From Pterois miles (Eukaryota; Chordata; Actinopteri; Perciformes; Scorpaenidae): a stretch of DNA of 64,000 bases. Below the pieces are notes generated by a model. The model did no database searches, had not been told where the DNA came from, and saw nothing but the letters and a program-made list of their open reading frames with translations. Location: NCBI GenBank assembly GCA_947000775.1, contig CAMQGK010000110.1:21239501-21303500 (forward strand), in the 5' to 3' direction. The position numbers and the translations under genes are program-made. Shown here piece by piece: positions 22,991 through 36,935 of the stretch (the first letter of the stretch is position 1; each line of letters begins with the position of its first letter).

Positions 22991-25072
22991 CTCATAGTTG
23001 CGGTGTTAATAATAATCTCTGAGTCATGGAGTAGTAAATAACTCGCTGACCAACCTGGAAAGTGCAGCACAACACCCTTGTTTTTTCATTAATTTTATTT
23101 ATTAATTATATTCATTCATAAAAAATATGAATATATTCATATTAATTAATATTAATATTAATATGTCCAACCCAGCTTTGTTTTTCTGACAAGGACCTCT
23201 TGTGGCTGTGTGAGTAATGACTGCTGTCTCAGAAATAGCATGCCATGTTAAGACGAGGATTTGCATGAAAGTAAGTAGTTCATAAACAGTGTCGTACGTG
23301 TCTATAGGCCACACTCAAAGAAGGGGCGGGATATGATAATCGTTCAAATGCAAGTAATGGTACACGTTTCACACTGTTACACTTGTCTGTTCACATGAAG
23401 AGAGATGGAAGTAGTTGTGTGAAGAGTGGCAGTTGGAGAGAGATGTTTGAAACCTGCTTACTTTCGTGCACCAGCGGCCAATTGTAGTTGGCGTCAATGT
23501 TAGATTGTTGCTTTCAGGAAGTTACAGAAATTGTCAGACACAGTGCCAATTTCAGAAAGGTGTGGGAGCAGGGGGATTCAGGCATTCTTTGACAATCCAA
23601 CAAAAGGTTGAAGTATCCTGACCCCTTTATAGCACCAAAAACTCTTTTAGGGATTAGGATTAGGGATGTTTGGGTCAACAAAGCCAACTTTGGCATATGA
23701 AGCAACTGTTCTGATGTGGTTCCTTGTTTCCGCATGTTTTTTACTCTCTTTGTTAATAAATAGGACAACAGGGCCAATCTGAAATATGAGGTAGAGCTTG
23801 ATGATGAATTCATAATATGCATAGTATATCCGCCCATATGTGTTTCCTATAAAATGCTGCAGCATCAACATTCCCACCTGCCCAGAGTTTTGTTTATGTA
23901 AAGCTCGATAATGTGCGTTACATTAAACGCCCTCTTCTAGTACATCCATCTCTACAAGTGACGCTAAGGGACGACATGCCTCCTAATTCTGTTCACATTA
24001 CCATTATATGCATCCATTGGGAAGAAAGCACTGGCCTAGTATGGAGGAAAAGGGTTTCCTCCGTTCCTTTCCCCTTTAGCTATGAGCTTGTTTCCAGCAG
24101 CACTGAGCTGTAACTCCAAAGGGAGGAAGGGTGGGAACAGCGATGGAAAGACTGATATATATCCTGTAATCTCCACTGGTGGGCTGCTAAAAACTCAATT
24201 ATTCTGTCTGAAAATCAGGGGATGAGCTGAGACTCTTGAGGGACCTCAAGAATGCCAATCCAAAATCACAAATGTACTTAGTGTATTCTTAAATGAACTG
24301 TCTGATATCTCAAGAAAGCTTTGCTGGTACGACCAAAACCTGTTACATGTAAAAAAATATTCAGTGATGTCCAGCATACTTGTAAAAAGCAAAACTGATT
24401 TGCATTATTAGCTTTATACATTAGTGGCTAAACTAATGGAGAGTAAAGTCTGGATTAAACTATGTGCTTGTTTACTCTATAAAGCTGAAAAACAAACCAA
24501 CTACCTTCATTATGTTACAAATATCTCGGTTCACGACTGGAACATCCACTGTGTAGTATTTCCCCTGTGTGTGGAAGCTGGCCTGGATGTTATCAGAGTT
24601 TAGTCTAACATTAGCAGTGTTGTCGTACTGGATTTGGGGAAGTTTATACTCCAGCAACCTCAGCCAACATTACCCAAGATAGCGCTATATTTGGCAAACA
24701 TATCTTTTCTTGTCCTAAAAGCCTTTCTCTAGTAACGTGAAACATAAAATGAAACAGTATACTGTTAGAAAATACGAACAAGCCTAACAGGACTGTGTTA
24801 GAATGAAATAATAGTCTGATCTTATTTCTTGTGTATGCCTCGTACATTGAGCATCAGTAGTGCAGTCAGTGGTAATCCTAGTGAGGATTTTCTTTGCCTT
24901 AGCTTTAGCCTTACTCAACTTTTTTGCATTGTATAATGTATGTGGCCATCAAGTACACATATAAGACCCTTTATACAGGAGTCTTATTTTGAAACGAGTC
25001 AACTGGAAATAATAAAAAGTCAGCCAGAGACACTTTTGCAGAGACACAACTACTCACAGAGCAAACATGACC
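22991..25072. other. Intergenic; nothing recognised
   Basis: AT-rich palindromic stretch at 23,098-23,165 (repeated ATTAAT/ATTCAT). Otherwise unique sequence without supportable exons. Confidence 0.4.
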
Positions 25073-25393
25073 TTAAAGGGCTAGTGTGTAACAATTAGGG
25101 GGATCTTTTAGCAGAAATGGAATATAATACTAAATAGTATATTATTTTTAGTGTATAATCACCTGAAAATAAGAATCGTTATTTTTTGCATTATCTTAAA
25201 ATGAGCCATTTACTGTATGTTTACATAGGGACCAGGTCCTCTTCATGAAGCCGGCAGCCATGTTTCTACAGTAATCCAAAATGATGGGCCATAGTACGTA
25301 AACCATACTTCTCATACACGCTTGGCTTGGGAAACGTTTCAGTCGGTTGCAATCTGCAACCCTACTCCTAAATTTTACACACTGCACCTTTAA
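25073..25393. mobile_element. TTAA-ended miniature element, copy 2
   Basis: A 321-bp copy with terminal inverted repeats TTAAAGGGCTAGTGTGTAA and TTTTACACACTGCACCTTTAA. It shares its interior with 4829-5466 and 31,621-32,155 ('acaattaggg', 'cagaaatggaatata', 'atcacctgaaaataagaa', 'gttgcaatctgcaac'). It is the most compact copy in the window. No protein is encoded. Confidence 0.65.
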
Positions 25394-26996
<1,603 letters not shown>

Positions 26997-27077
26997 TTTG
27001 ACCTTGAATGGTTAAAATTAGCCATTGACCTTGAATGGTTAAAGTTAGCCATTGACCTTGAATGGTTAAGGTTAGGC
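26997..27077. repeat. 27-bp minisatellite, three units
   Basis: Three near-identical units of ATTGACCTTGAATGGTTAAA plus seven bases (GTTAGCC) lie in tandem, directly beside the hAT-like relic. The minus-strand frame therefore repeats nine residues and is not a real protein. Confidence 0.85.
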
Positions 27078-27163
27078 ATTATCATAAAGTGGGCATCTCT
27101 ATAAAGGGCAGACTCATGGGTACCCATAGAACCCATTTTCATTCACATATCTTGAGGTCGGAG

Positions 27164-27863
27164 GCCATGGTTCTCAGCAGGAAACCGATGGATTGTCTAC
27201 TCCGGGTAGCGAATGAGTCTTTACCCCAAGTGAAGGAGTTCAAGTACCTCGGGGTCTTGTTCGCGAGTGAGGGAACAATGGAACGTGAGATTGGCCGGAG
27301 AATCGGAGCAGCGGGGGCGGTATTGCAGTCGCTGTACCGAACCATTGTGACGAAGAGACAGTTGAGCCAGAAGGCAAAGCTCTCTATCTACCGGTCAATC
27401 TTCATGCCTACTCTCACCTATGGTCATGAGGGCTGGGTCATGACCAAAAGAACTAGATCACGAGTACAAGCGGCCGAAATGGGTTTTCTCAGGAGGGTGG
27501 CTGGCATCTCCCTTAGAGATAAGGTGAGAAGCTCAGTCATCCGTGAGGGACTCGGAGTAGAGCCGCTGCTCCTTTGCGTTGAAAGGAGCCAGTTGAGGTG
27601 GTTCGGGCTTCTGGTAAGGATGCCTCCTGGGCACCTCCCCAGGGAGGTGTTCCAGGCACGACCAGCTGGGAGGAGACCCCGGGGACGACCCAGGACTAGG
27701 TGGAGAGATTATATCTCCACACTGGCCTGGGAACGCCTCCCGATCCCCCAGTCAGAGCTGGTTAATGTGGCCCGGGAACTGGAAGTTTGGGGTCCCCTGC
27801 TGGAGCTGTTGCCCCCGCGACCCAACCCCAGATAAGCGGTTGAAGATGAAGATGAAGATGAAG
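27164..27863 (+). mobile_element. 5'-truncated non-LTR retrotransposon (LINE) 3' end
   Basis: The insert carries the last part of a LINE reverse-transcriptase ORF, then a short tail of GATGAA repeats (27,841-27,863), with target duplication ATATCTTGAGGTC (27,147-27,159 and 27,864-27,876; extended to 17 bases with one mismatch). This is the standard outcome of target-primed reverse transcription with 5' truncation. The clade is uncertain: the C-terminal WRDYI...LAWERL region is common in fish LINEs, and the GAT-rich tail fits an RTE/Rex-like origin, but I cannot decide. Confidence 0.85.
27167..27835 (+). pseudogene. LINE ORF2 C-terminal fragment (post-RT region)
   Basis: About 222 residues are open to the natural stop (TAA at 27,833-27,835). 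Recognisable parts: FKYLGVLFASEG (end of the RT thumb-type region), YGHEGWVMTKR, LRRVAGISLRDKVR, a SQLRWFGLLVRM block, an arginine-rich RRPRGRPRTRWRDYI, and a proline-rich end. The RT catalytic motif with the two aspartates and any endonuclease are absent because of the 5' truncation. It cannot act alone. The absence of stops or frameshifts over 670 bases suggests a fairly recent insertion. Confidence 0.85.
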
Positions 27864-29599
27864 ATATCTTGAGGTCAGAGATCAAGGGACCCCTTTGGAA
27901 ATGGCTATACCAGTTTCCCCTCACCAAAATCTTGCGCAACTTGGTTGGTGCCATGGCACAAAATGGATTTCTCAGATTTTCTAGTTTCATGTGACACCAG
28001 TATCTTGACTCTAGCTTTACAATTGAGCTTGCTATAACCTCTGAAAGACTGAATAGCAGGGGCACTGGCCATCCCCCCCAAGAACCTCCCCTGGACCAGC
28101 AGTCAACATCTCAGGTTCTTGCCAAGCTACCATTGAGCATTCAACACTACAACACTTTCCTCTGTCCAGTGGCCCTTCCGTCCGTCCCCCTGTCCCCTCA
28201 GCCCCCTTCCAGCACAATAACATAAATCACAGGCCAGTTTGTAGCCAGAATGAGAAAACCAAGCCTGAAGCTACGAGAGCATCTGTTCTTCCCCCTGAAA
28301 CACACAAACATACACAGACATGCATGTAAACAAACACAAGCCTGAGAACGGCCTTGAGCTGTCAGCACAGGGCCCTGAATCCTGCAACAGGTTATTTTTA
28401 TACATATCGACAGGCAGGGAGGGACAGACCTGAGTCGTTGTGAGGTCTACATGGGAAAGGGAAGGAAGGATGAAATCGTGGAAGAGCGGGAAACGGCAGA
28501 TAGCAAAAACTGAGCAAGAAAACACAAGGAAACAGACCATTTTGATAAAGACTACATGCGAAGCAGAGGTAACAGTATAAAGACCACTAGCAAGTCGTGT
28601 TGACACTGCTGACCTCAGTCTGAGTATAAACCGTTCCGCAAAAGAGTAATGGTTTGTGGACAGTCACAGGTTTGCCATATGTCAATTTTAATTGGTTGTC
28701 AATCTCCAGAGGGCGGTTCTTACACAATATGAGATTGCCAGGGGGAGCAAAAGTAATTGTAGTAATGGATGTATTAAGCTAGCTGGATACAACACCGTCA
28801 TACAGCCTTGCTGTCAATTAGCAGTATAGCAAAACACATTTTCCCCATAGACCATTAGAAAAGAGACATTTGTAAAACTGTTTGTACAACGCCACCAAGT
28901 GCAAACAAGGTCAATTATTATTTTGTATAATGAATTTTCCTTCCATGGAGATTTTGTATTTATAAATCTTTCCAAGAGTCTTGATAAACTATTCAATTTT
29001 TGCATGACATCGTCCAAATTTAAAGTTTGTGGGCCAAATGGAAACATTTGGGCAGGACCATCTGATGATAACCAGACTCGCCAGACGGTTTGTTACACAG
29101 AATCATCTGAGAAGCCATCATTGGAAACTAACTAACTAACTAATTAACTAACTGTTGGAAAAAGGCAGGCACAAGAATAAAAAAATACTAATACAATACT
29201 AATTCAAAGAATACTTGGCAGATGATTGGATGAACCCTCTGTCAATCAAACTCTTACGAAGCCGGTCGGGAGAAGAGCGAAAATATCATCGTCAGTGCCG
29301 TTCTTTGCTCTTCTTTTCTGATATAACTGATGCTTTTACAGAATCAATGCTAACCTCTTCAGGAGCCGCCATTGTTGTTTGAACGTCACTCCATGTTGTC
29401 ACACGTATAAACCACACATATCGCTGCTCATAGCTCTTCATAGGACGCTGATTGGTCCGTGGTCTGGCTTGACATAAAAACATTACTTGCCTGACAGATT
29501 TTTACCTTGACTCAAATAATAGCTGTATATACCTTTATTTACTTTATTTTTATCTTATTCTACTTTTTTGTTGTTTGTTTATTTGTTTTACCTATTCTT

Positions 29600-29686
29600 A
29601 CTTTTCATGCTGTACTAATTGCTATTTTTTTGACATCAGTGCTGCTGTAACACTTGAATATCCCCCCCCTGGGGATCACTAAAGTA

Positions 29687-29717
<31 letters not shown>

Positions 29718-29718
29718 T
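29600..29718 (+). mobile_element. LINE 3' end with (CTTAT)n tail
   Basis: CCCCCTGGGGATCACTAAAG then five to six CTTAT units. The CCCC/GGGG pair can form a small stem, a feature of L2-like LINE 3' ends recognised by their reverse transcriptase. The SINE at 20,264-20,375 ends the same way. Confidence 0.6.
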
Positions 29719-30651
29719 AGATTTTCCAGTTCCACAATTCTCACATGAACTCGTGACATTGCAAGAATCCAGCCGCTGTGCAAGGTAAATCTGATGGTGC
29801 CATCTCTTGAATAACTCTCATAAGCATGGAGAGATTTTTTTCTGTCTTCGGTAAAAATCCTAGTGTGTTAGCTGTGAGGTCAACAGCTACAGTAGTTCTC
29901 CCACTAGCTCCTAAAACAAAATATTTTGCAAAGATGTGCGGATGTAGGCTATTCCAGGTGTGACCAGGCCTTAAAACTGAAAGAGCAGCCAAATCAGCTG
30001 GACACATACTCATGATGTTGATCTGTTTCCCCTCTTTACCCCCTTTTAACTCAGACCACCAGAGAGACTCTGGAGAGCTGCATCGCCTGACAGTTTACAG
30101 TTCAATTTAAACTTTGAATCAATACTAAATATTATTGATGTCAGATAAAAACAGAAATAAAAAAGTTGATATTTTCCAGTCTGAAATAAAATGTTTATGT
30201 TGGGTAAAACATGCAAAGCTTCCTGAGCGACAACCTGGGAATTGTTTCTGTCAAAAGAATTAGAGAAATTCTGAGAAACCTCCAGCTGTGAAATAGAGTA
30301 ATATGCTGAGTTTATTAGCGAGCAGGGGTGTGCAGTAAAGAGGGTGATATTGTCTGGGAAAAGGCTATTGCAACAACAATTTTTGTAACCGAATCCAGAA
30401 ACCAGTAATATTAAATGGACAGTGACCATTATATGGCAGATGTCCATCTTTCTCTTTCCCTGTCTTTCCAACTCTGTCGGCCTCTAGGCGGGAATGTGAC
30501 CAGTCGGAGGGGGAGGAGGAACTAGTGCCAGGACTGCCACTTCCTACATGGCGGTTCTCAGGGAAGCAGCAGGGCTGGGAACAGGAAACTCCCCAAAACA
30601 CATCACAGACAGGCGGAAATGAATATTTAAAGAAATGAAGTGTGTGAATGC

Positions 30652-30654
<3 letters not shown>

Positions 30655-30720
<66 letters not shown>
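30655..30720. repeat. (TG)n microsatellite
   Basis: About 33 uninterrupted TG units. Confidence 0.95.
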
Positions 30721-30721
<1 letters not shown>

Positions 30722-30956
30722 TGATGAGGTACTAAGGGTGTAAGGAGGAGAGAGAGAGGACAGGAAGAGAATTACATTAGAAAAATGAGTTATACAGTGG
30801 ACAGTGGCCAAAATAGGTTATGGCTGAAAAGAAAGAGAGACAGAAAGGAAAGAGAGAAAAACAGATGGAGGAATTAAAGCAGGGAGTTTTGCACAGGTGG
30901 GATGGACGGATGGGTGGCTGGGTGGGTGATGGAAACTCTCTTTGTCCTTCATTCTT

Positions 30957-31010
30957 CCCCTTCTTCTTCTTCTTCTTCTTCTTCTTCTTCTTCTTCTTCT
31001 TCTTCTTCTC
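30957..31010. repeat. (CTT)n microsatellite
   Basis: About 17 CTT units, giving false poly-Ser, poly-Leu, poly-Phe and antisense poly-Arg frames. Confidence 0.95.
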
Positions 31011-31620
31011 CTTCTTCTAATGACGTGGCAGTGGATTTGCGGTGCCTCTCTTCTTCTGGTCAGTCCCCACACACAGGTGTTCAATGCCAGATCAAATCCT
31101 ACCCCGATTTTATATCTCCCCCAAGGTAAACCCTCTGTTTTCACAATGTTTAAAAAGGGAAATGTGTTTTTTTTTTTTATTTTATTTTATTGGGAAACCG
31201 GTGACATGTGGTATGGACATATGGTAGCCATCACAGCTGGTTTAGACCTGAGGAGGATAAAAGATGTGTAGAATGATGCAAAAGATGAGGAAGGTGGAGG
31301 GGAGGATGGTACGAGAGAGGAAGGACCGGAAAGGATAAAAAGTTCACAATTTCCAGAAATAGTAAGCACAGGAGGGACTACTTTTGGAAACAGACCTAGC
31401 CTAATGTTATTACTTTACCATAGCAGGATGACCAAGCTAATATGACGCTTCAGCAGTCTAAGATACACAAACTTGAATCTATCATAGTTATTGTGTTTTG
31501 AGTACCATTTATTTTTTCCCTCCAGTGCAGCTCAGCAAGAGTCACTTTCATACTAAGAAAGACTGTTTTGAACAAGGACTGCTGACTACATGGGAAACAC
31601 GTCAGGGAGAAATAGCAATC

Positions 31621-32155
31621 TTAATGGAACAGTGTGTAACATTTCAGGGGATCCATTAACAGAAATACAATATTCATAACTATTTTTTCATCAGAGCATA
31701 ATCACCTGAAAGTGGAAGAGTCATATTTTTGTTAGCTTAGAATGAGCCCTTCATATCTACATAGTGGGGAGTGGGTCCTCTTCACAGAGTCCTCCATGTA
31801 TCTACAGAAGCCCAGAACCGATAAACCAAACTCTGGATCCAGAGAGAGCCTCTCATGTTTTTAATGTTACCTGAGGACCACGACTGTTCTCCGACACGCC
31901 TCTGAAACTGCAGTAACAAGAGCCGCAGAGTGCAAAACCGTGCTACTGCCATCTGACTTCCGTTGCTCCTGAAGTGGTTTTATTATGGAAAGGATGGCCT
32001 CTGAGCGAGGCGAACCTCGTTACCAGAGTTTTGTACCCGGTGGCTCACATTACCTCAGTCTTGGAAAGGCAGGAGTGAGCGGAGGGATACTCAGTTGGTT
32101 GCAATCTGCAACTGCACCACTAAATGCCCCCAAATCCTACACACTGTACCTTTAA
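31621..32155. mobile_element. TTAA-ended miniature element, copy 3
   Basis: The left end TTAATGGAACAGTGTGTAAC and right end CTACACACTGTACCTTTAA are inverted. The interior matches the other copies ('tcacctgaaa', 'ttgttagcttagaatgag', 'catatctacatag', 'gtcctcttcacagagtcc') and is longer than copy 2, with a stretch around 31,850-32,070 that the shorter copy lacks. Non-coding. Confidence 0.65.
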
Positions 32156-33439
32156 TAGAAAGGACAGGTGGAGCAATTACAGTGACATATTACAGAACAT
32201 ATGGGCATGTGAATATTATTTTAAGATATGTCAGTATTTACTCTTTGTCAGACCACTGCATGTAAACTAAACTGCCTAGAGACATTAAAACTCACTAGTC
32301 TGTTTTTGAGCTCTCAGCACTGAAACACCAAAATGTGAAGTGACTCTCACTACATAGGCTACATGTACATCTACATCTATTCCCAACATGTAGTATAAGT
32401 AGTGAGAAAATCCACTGACTCCAGGAGACTGGAGTTTGCTTCCCCTGTGAAACCAACAATGTGTTTTTGTCTTTATGTTCATAGTTATTTTAACCTAAAA
32501 CATGATATTTTTCCCTAAACCTAAAGAAGTTGTAGTTTTACTGCCTAAACCTAAAGAAGCCTTTATTTGTGTTCAAAATATGAAGTTTAATTCAGTTTTA
32601 CAACATGTTACATGTACATGTTATGTTTCATTTTCACTTTTACAACATAGTTGGTTGATATATAGATAGATAACAGCCTTGTGAACCTACTATTAGTTTA
32701 TTAGGTCCCTACTAGCCCACAAACATGGGAAAGATGTGTGTTGATAGTTCAATAGCGTGATAAGAAGTAGGGCAGCAGCGGCAGATCTGGGTTTTTAGCA
32801 GCTAATGGACGAGCAATAACTGCCTCTCCATGTGATGGCTGATGAATCATGTGTCATAACTGTGGCGCAAGAGCGAGAACAGCTTGGTGGCCTTAAAAAA
32901 AATCTTTGAAATGTTGTTCCCAATTCATCTTTTTTTCTACATGGACGTGACGGCAATTCAACCACAAATGAATGTTGAAACATTCATGTCAATGTACAAT
33001 AAAAAAAATAACTGGGAATGACAAAGGAGTATGTAGGTATATTTTTGGATTTGTGTACTTAATATTGTCAAGAATGAAAGATGTGTGTGTGCCTCTTGAT
33101 TGCCACAAAACACATTGCAAGGAAGAAGCACTTTCCTTTTTCTCTCCATCTTGGGATGATGATGCATGTTGATGCAGCATGCCCTGAGCACACAGCTCAC
33201 CATACTTATGTCTTACTTTGACTTAGAAACAGTAGGACCTACTATACAGTAAAAACCAAGTAAGTGACTTGAGGGATCATTAGTCTACTAAACAGCATCT
33301 CCAAAAGCATTTGCGCCCAAACAATTGCCTTTAACTGAAGTTTGCCTTGTATACAATTGCATTGATATTATCCAAATCATTACACTGTAGCACACTGACA
33401 TATCCCCAAAAGAACATATTAGTGGTGTCTGGTGTCTTC

Positions 33440-33645
33440 TTGGCTCTATCTGAAACTACCAAAATCTGCCTAGCAGCACTAGAGCCAGCTGTTTACCCAT
33501 TTCAAGTGTTTGTGCTAAGCTAAGCTAGCCAGCTGCTGGCTGTATATTGAATGGACAAACATAAGAGTGGCATTTTCTCGTCTAACTCTGAGCAGGAAAG
33601 CAAAATAGTTTTAACAGAAAAAATGTCTTATTATTCCTTTAAAGA
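33440..33645. repeat. Dispersed fish repeat with 'gctaagctaagc' core
   Basis: A familiar teleost medium-reiteration repeat, recognised by its GCTAAGCTAAGCTAGCC core, the following 'gctgctggctgta', and the end 'attcctttaa'. Abuts another repeat (33,645-33,890; 'agtccacactaaatgg', 'cctgcctagcagc'). Non-coding; class unknown. Confidence 0.55.
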
Positions 33646-36234
33646 GGACTTATAATGATTTGGTGCTTTTCCCCTTTCCTTTAGTTTGTTATATAGTGTT
33701 TGTGCATGTAAAAAAGCCCAAAGTCCACACTAAATGGAGTTGCTCTAGTTCTGAACAGCCTGAAACACCTTGCTTGAAGCCTCGCCTTTTCTTCTGTAAC
33801 ATAATGATGTCACCAAGTCATATGTTTGCATACAGTAATACCTGCCTAGCAGCAAGGAGGGTGGAAATGGGAGAGGTCACATGTCATCAGTGAATCATAT
33901 CTTTGGAGTACAACACATGCACAGTAAAATCTGATCAGCACACTGTGCATGTGTCATACACCATACCCCAAGACCCATGTTCACCCTTGTCCCAGCCTCT
34001 TTTAATAGACCTTGCCTAACAGCTAGTTTGGCACACCCTGCACTTTTTTTTTTTATTTAAGTATGTAAACATGTTCCAGTAGAAACCCAAAATACAATTA
34101 AGTAAGAACCTGAAATTAAGCACAACTGGTCATAAAAAAGCTGCTTCAGTGTAATAAAATTACTGTTCATATGAATGAAAATTTACACATAAAGCGCATA
34201 AATGCAGAATGTGTAAGTTCACTCAGAAAATAACTTTGAGGCTTAGCATTTCAAAGTAGTTTCTCTTTATTTAATGGGACTGAGCCCAGTGTATTGCAGA
34301 AGAAGTCATGGAAAAACAATCACAGCCTTGCAGGCATTTTTTTTTTTTTTTCAGGAGGCGACAGACTTTAAGCACCTAAGGATCCTGGGACCCTGAGACA
34401 CCCGGTTGCACTGTGGGTGTCCATAAGGTTTCATAATTAAAGTAGATGCACTTAGAGAATGACTCATTCTCCAATTACTGTGCGAACACCTCACATTAAT
34501 TTTCTCTTTATTGACTTCAAATTACAAGAGGGGCCAAACATATTAACCTTTTTTTTCTGCTGTCAATGAGGCATTATGAGGCTAATGTCGCTGTCACCTG
34601 GGAGTTTATGAATGAGGAAAAAGTAGCTTATGATGACTAGGCTATTATCTGTTGAAAGAGGTCAATACTTGCAATCAATAACCTCTGGATATTTGGTTAT
34701 TTTCAGTGGGGTTATTGCCCTTTGAATGTTGTTAGGAACACCACTTTTTCCATGTGAAAGCATGTCTGTGTGTCTGCACGTACGCAAAGAATCGTTGACC
34801 CTTGAGTTTGCTTCGTGTAGAAGATCAATTGCTTTCCGAACATCAAGTCCAATCTCCTGTAGTCCACCATTGACATCTCCATAAAGCTGAGGAAAGGGGA
34901 AAAACTAGAAGTCAAAGTAACAGCGCAATCCTCCTAAAAGCCACATCTACAGATTTATTACTACTCAGGGAAAAGAGGAAGAGGCCTACATGTCTCAGAT
35001 AAAGAGAGCTGCCTTCACTGTTTACCTGGATGTCCACCTGTCTGGTGTAAAGACAGAAAAAAAGACTGTCAGTTTTGTGACAAATGGCATATAAGGGAGA
35101 GATCTTATTAAGTTACCATGGGTTAGCAGACATAAAAGAGATCTTGATAGGGGCTTTGGTGTCTGGTTTTGCCTTCAATCTGTGAGTTTAATCGTATGTT
35201 TGGATCATTTCATAGCTTCCTCCGCTCTCTCTTTCATCTCTTCATCTCACTCGGCAGCAGACTGCAAACTTCAGTGTTAGTAGCTACTGTTGCTAATAAA
35301 TACAGACGGCCTTCAGCCTTTATCCAGACGAAGCCTCTCAGGAGAACTGCACAGAAAAACAAATGGCTTGTTTCAATGATGACAACTCACATAATGAAAA
35401 ACTATAGCCTATGCACTGATCTAGTCTCCACTTGAGTGCAAATAAATTGTATTATAGGAGCCGGCTCAATGTGTGCACTGGCTTTATACTTTACATGCTT
35501 GAAAGTCAGAGATATGCATCATGGGAACTGCTCCGTGACAGCTCGTGAGTCCCGTCCCATCCTCCTCGTGTCGGGAGGATGTTAAGAGGTTGAACAAAAT
35601 CACATCCAATCTGTCCAAGGACGACCTGCTGGGAAGGTCTCCGCTTAATTCGTCTTCCCGCTGCTCTGCGATTGGCTCTTTGCCACGTTTTAAAGTGAAT
35701 CGGAACAGTCAAAATGTCTCTCTGTGTCTCCCCTCCATCTCTCACTGTCGACACATGGGGAGAAGGACGAAGCTGGTTGCCTTCAAATTTGGCAATGAGG
35801 ATACTGACAATGACAGAGCCTCCATTCATTGCATTAAAGCAAAAAGAAACTGAGAAAACATGTTGAAAAAATGTGGCTAAGGTCGCTTCCAGTGTGATGT
35901 TAAAATATTTACTTTTAGCTCAGCAAGGGGAGCTCTTCTTTGCACATTCTGCTCAGTTCATATGTGCCACTGACAAGTTAAATCTTTGTTTGGTGCAGAG
36001 TTCAAATGTCCTGAGAGCTGCTTCAGGGGCCTTTACAAACACATGCATACCACAACATATCAGACAGACAACATCAAGCAAGTTTTATATGAAACATCAC
36101 ACTCTTTTAACAATCTGTGTATGTTCTCCAATCAGAAATAAGTGTTTCATAACCTTACACCAACCTTTTTTGAATAACATCAACCCCCTCTGTCCATTCA
36201 ATGAAACTGCTTAAACAAGTAATCAGCAGCTAAA

Positions 36235-36935
36235 GTTGCAGAAGGTAGAATTTAAAAACGGTCACTATATCCTGACAATAGTGCATGAGACAGGTAATCC
36301 GAAAAAAAAAAAAATCATGTTCCTGTTTGTCCCCTGGTGCTCCTCATGGCATCTGCAAGATTTCACCGACTGGAGGAAAACAACCAATCAGAGCTGATCT
36401 GGAGTCTGTCATCTCTGAGCAGCTGTCAATCACTCGCAAACTCCGATTAAATGGTCAATCAATATTCTGTTACTGTAATGCAGAAGCATCTTGTAGTGTG
36501 CTGTTTAGCTGTAAAATGAGAAAGTTTGTGACCCAGCAGCCATGTTGGAATTGAGGAAATACCAAGGACAACCCACCAGCTGGAGTAAACTCTTACATTT
36601 TACAGATAAACAGTAAATACAAGATGTTTCTGCAAACCTTTGCGATGAGAAATTACAGTAACAGTGTAGTCTGACCATTTGATTGGTGTTTATAAGTGAT
36701 TCAACGCTGCTTATGTTGAATGAACAGCCAATAGGAACGTGCTCTCTTTTTGAAATGACCTGTGATTGGCCAAAATCTCCCATCATGGACTAGATTTTTT
36801 TTAAAGCTCCAACACAGAGCCATGAGGAGGTACAGAAGTCTAGTTTTCTCTCAGAACACTTGAATTAAAATACGCTGAAAGGTTAGTATGGAATTTTTAC
36901 CCAAAGATGCCAAAACATTCTGCCCACTGTAGGTT
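36235..36935. repeat. Dispersed fish repeat
   Basis: Contains 'ctcatggcatctgcaagattt', 'aacaaccaatcagagctg', 'gagcagctgtcaatcac' and 'aaagctccaacacagagcc', which I recognise as a recurrent element of percomorph genomes. It has an A-run at 36,302-36,313. Ends are unclear and it encodes nothing. Confidence 0.5.

Larger units (their letters stand above)
27078..28045 (-). mobile_element. hAT-like relic, copy D, split by a LINE fragment
   Basis: 27,078-27,163 and 27,864-28,045 are adjacent parts, in reverse orientation, of the same family as 45,808-46,524: 'ttatcataaagtgggcat', 'gacccctttggaaatggc', 'ttctagtttcatgtgac'. They are separated by a 700-bp LINE 3' end flanked by copies of ATATCTTGAGGTC. 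Both family ends are missing. Confidence 0.75.
28046..31620. other. Intergenic; simple repeats and one LINE tail
   Basis: No supportable gene. Contains an (AACT)n patch (29,128-29,152), an L2-like LINE tail ending in CTTAT repeats (about 29,600-29,718), a long TG repeat (30,655-30,720), a CTT repeat (30,957-31,010) and a T-run at 31,168-31,178. Open frames of poly-Ser, poly-Leu or poly-Arg at 30,900-31,140 come from the CTT repeat. Confidence 0.55.

Noticed and set aside
30818..31144. Poly-Arg, poly-Ser and poly-Leu frames
   Set aside because: They are translations of the CTT microsatellite at 30,957-31,010.
35506..35853. Overlapping frames of 102 and 107 codons on opposite strands
   Set aside because: Neither peptide resembles a known family; kept only as a candidate conserved non-coding block.
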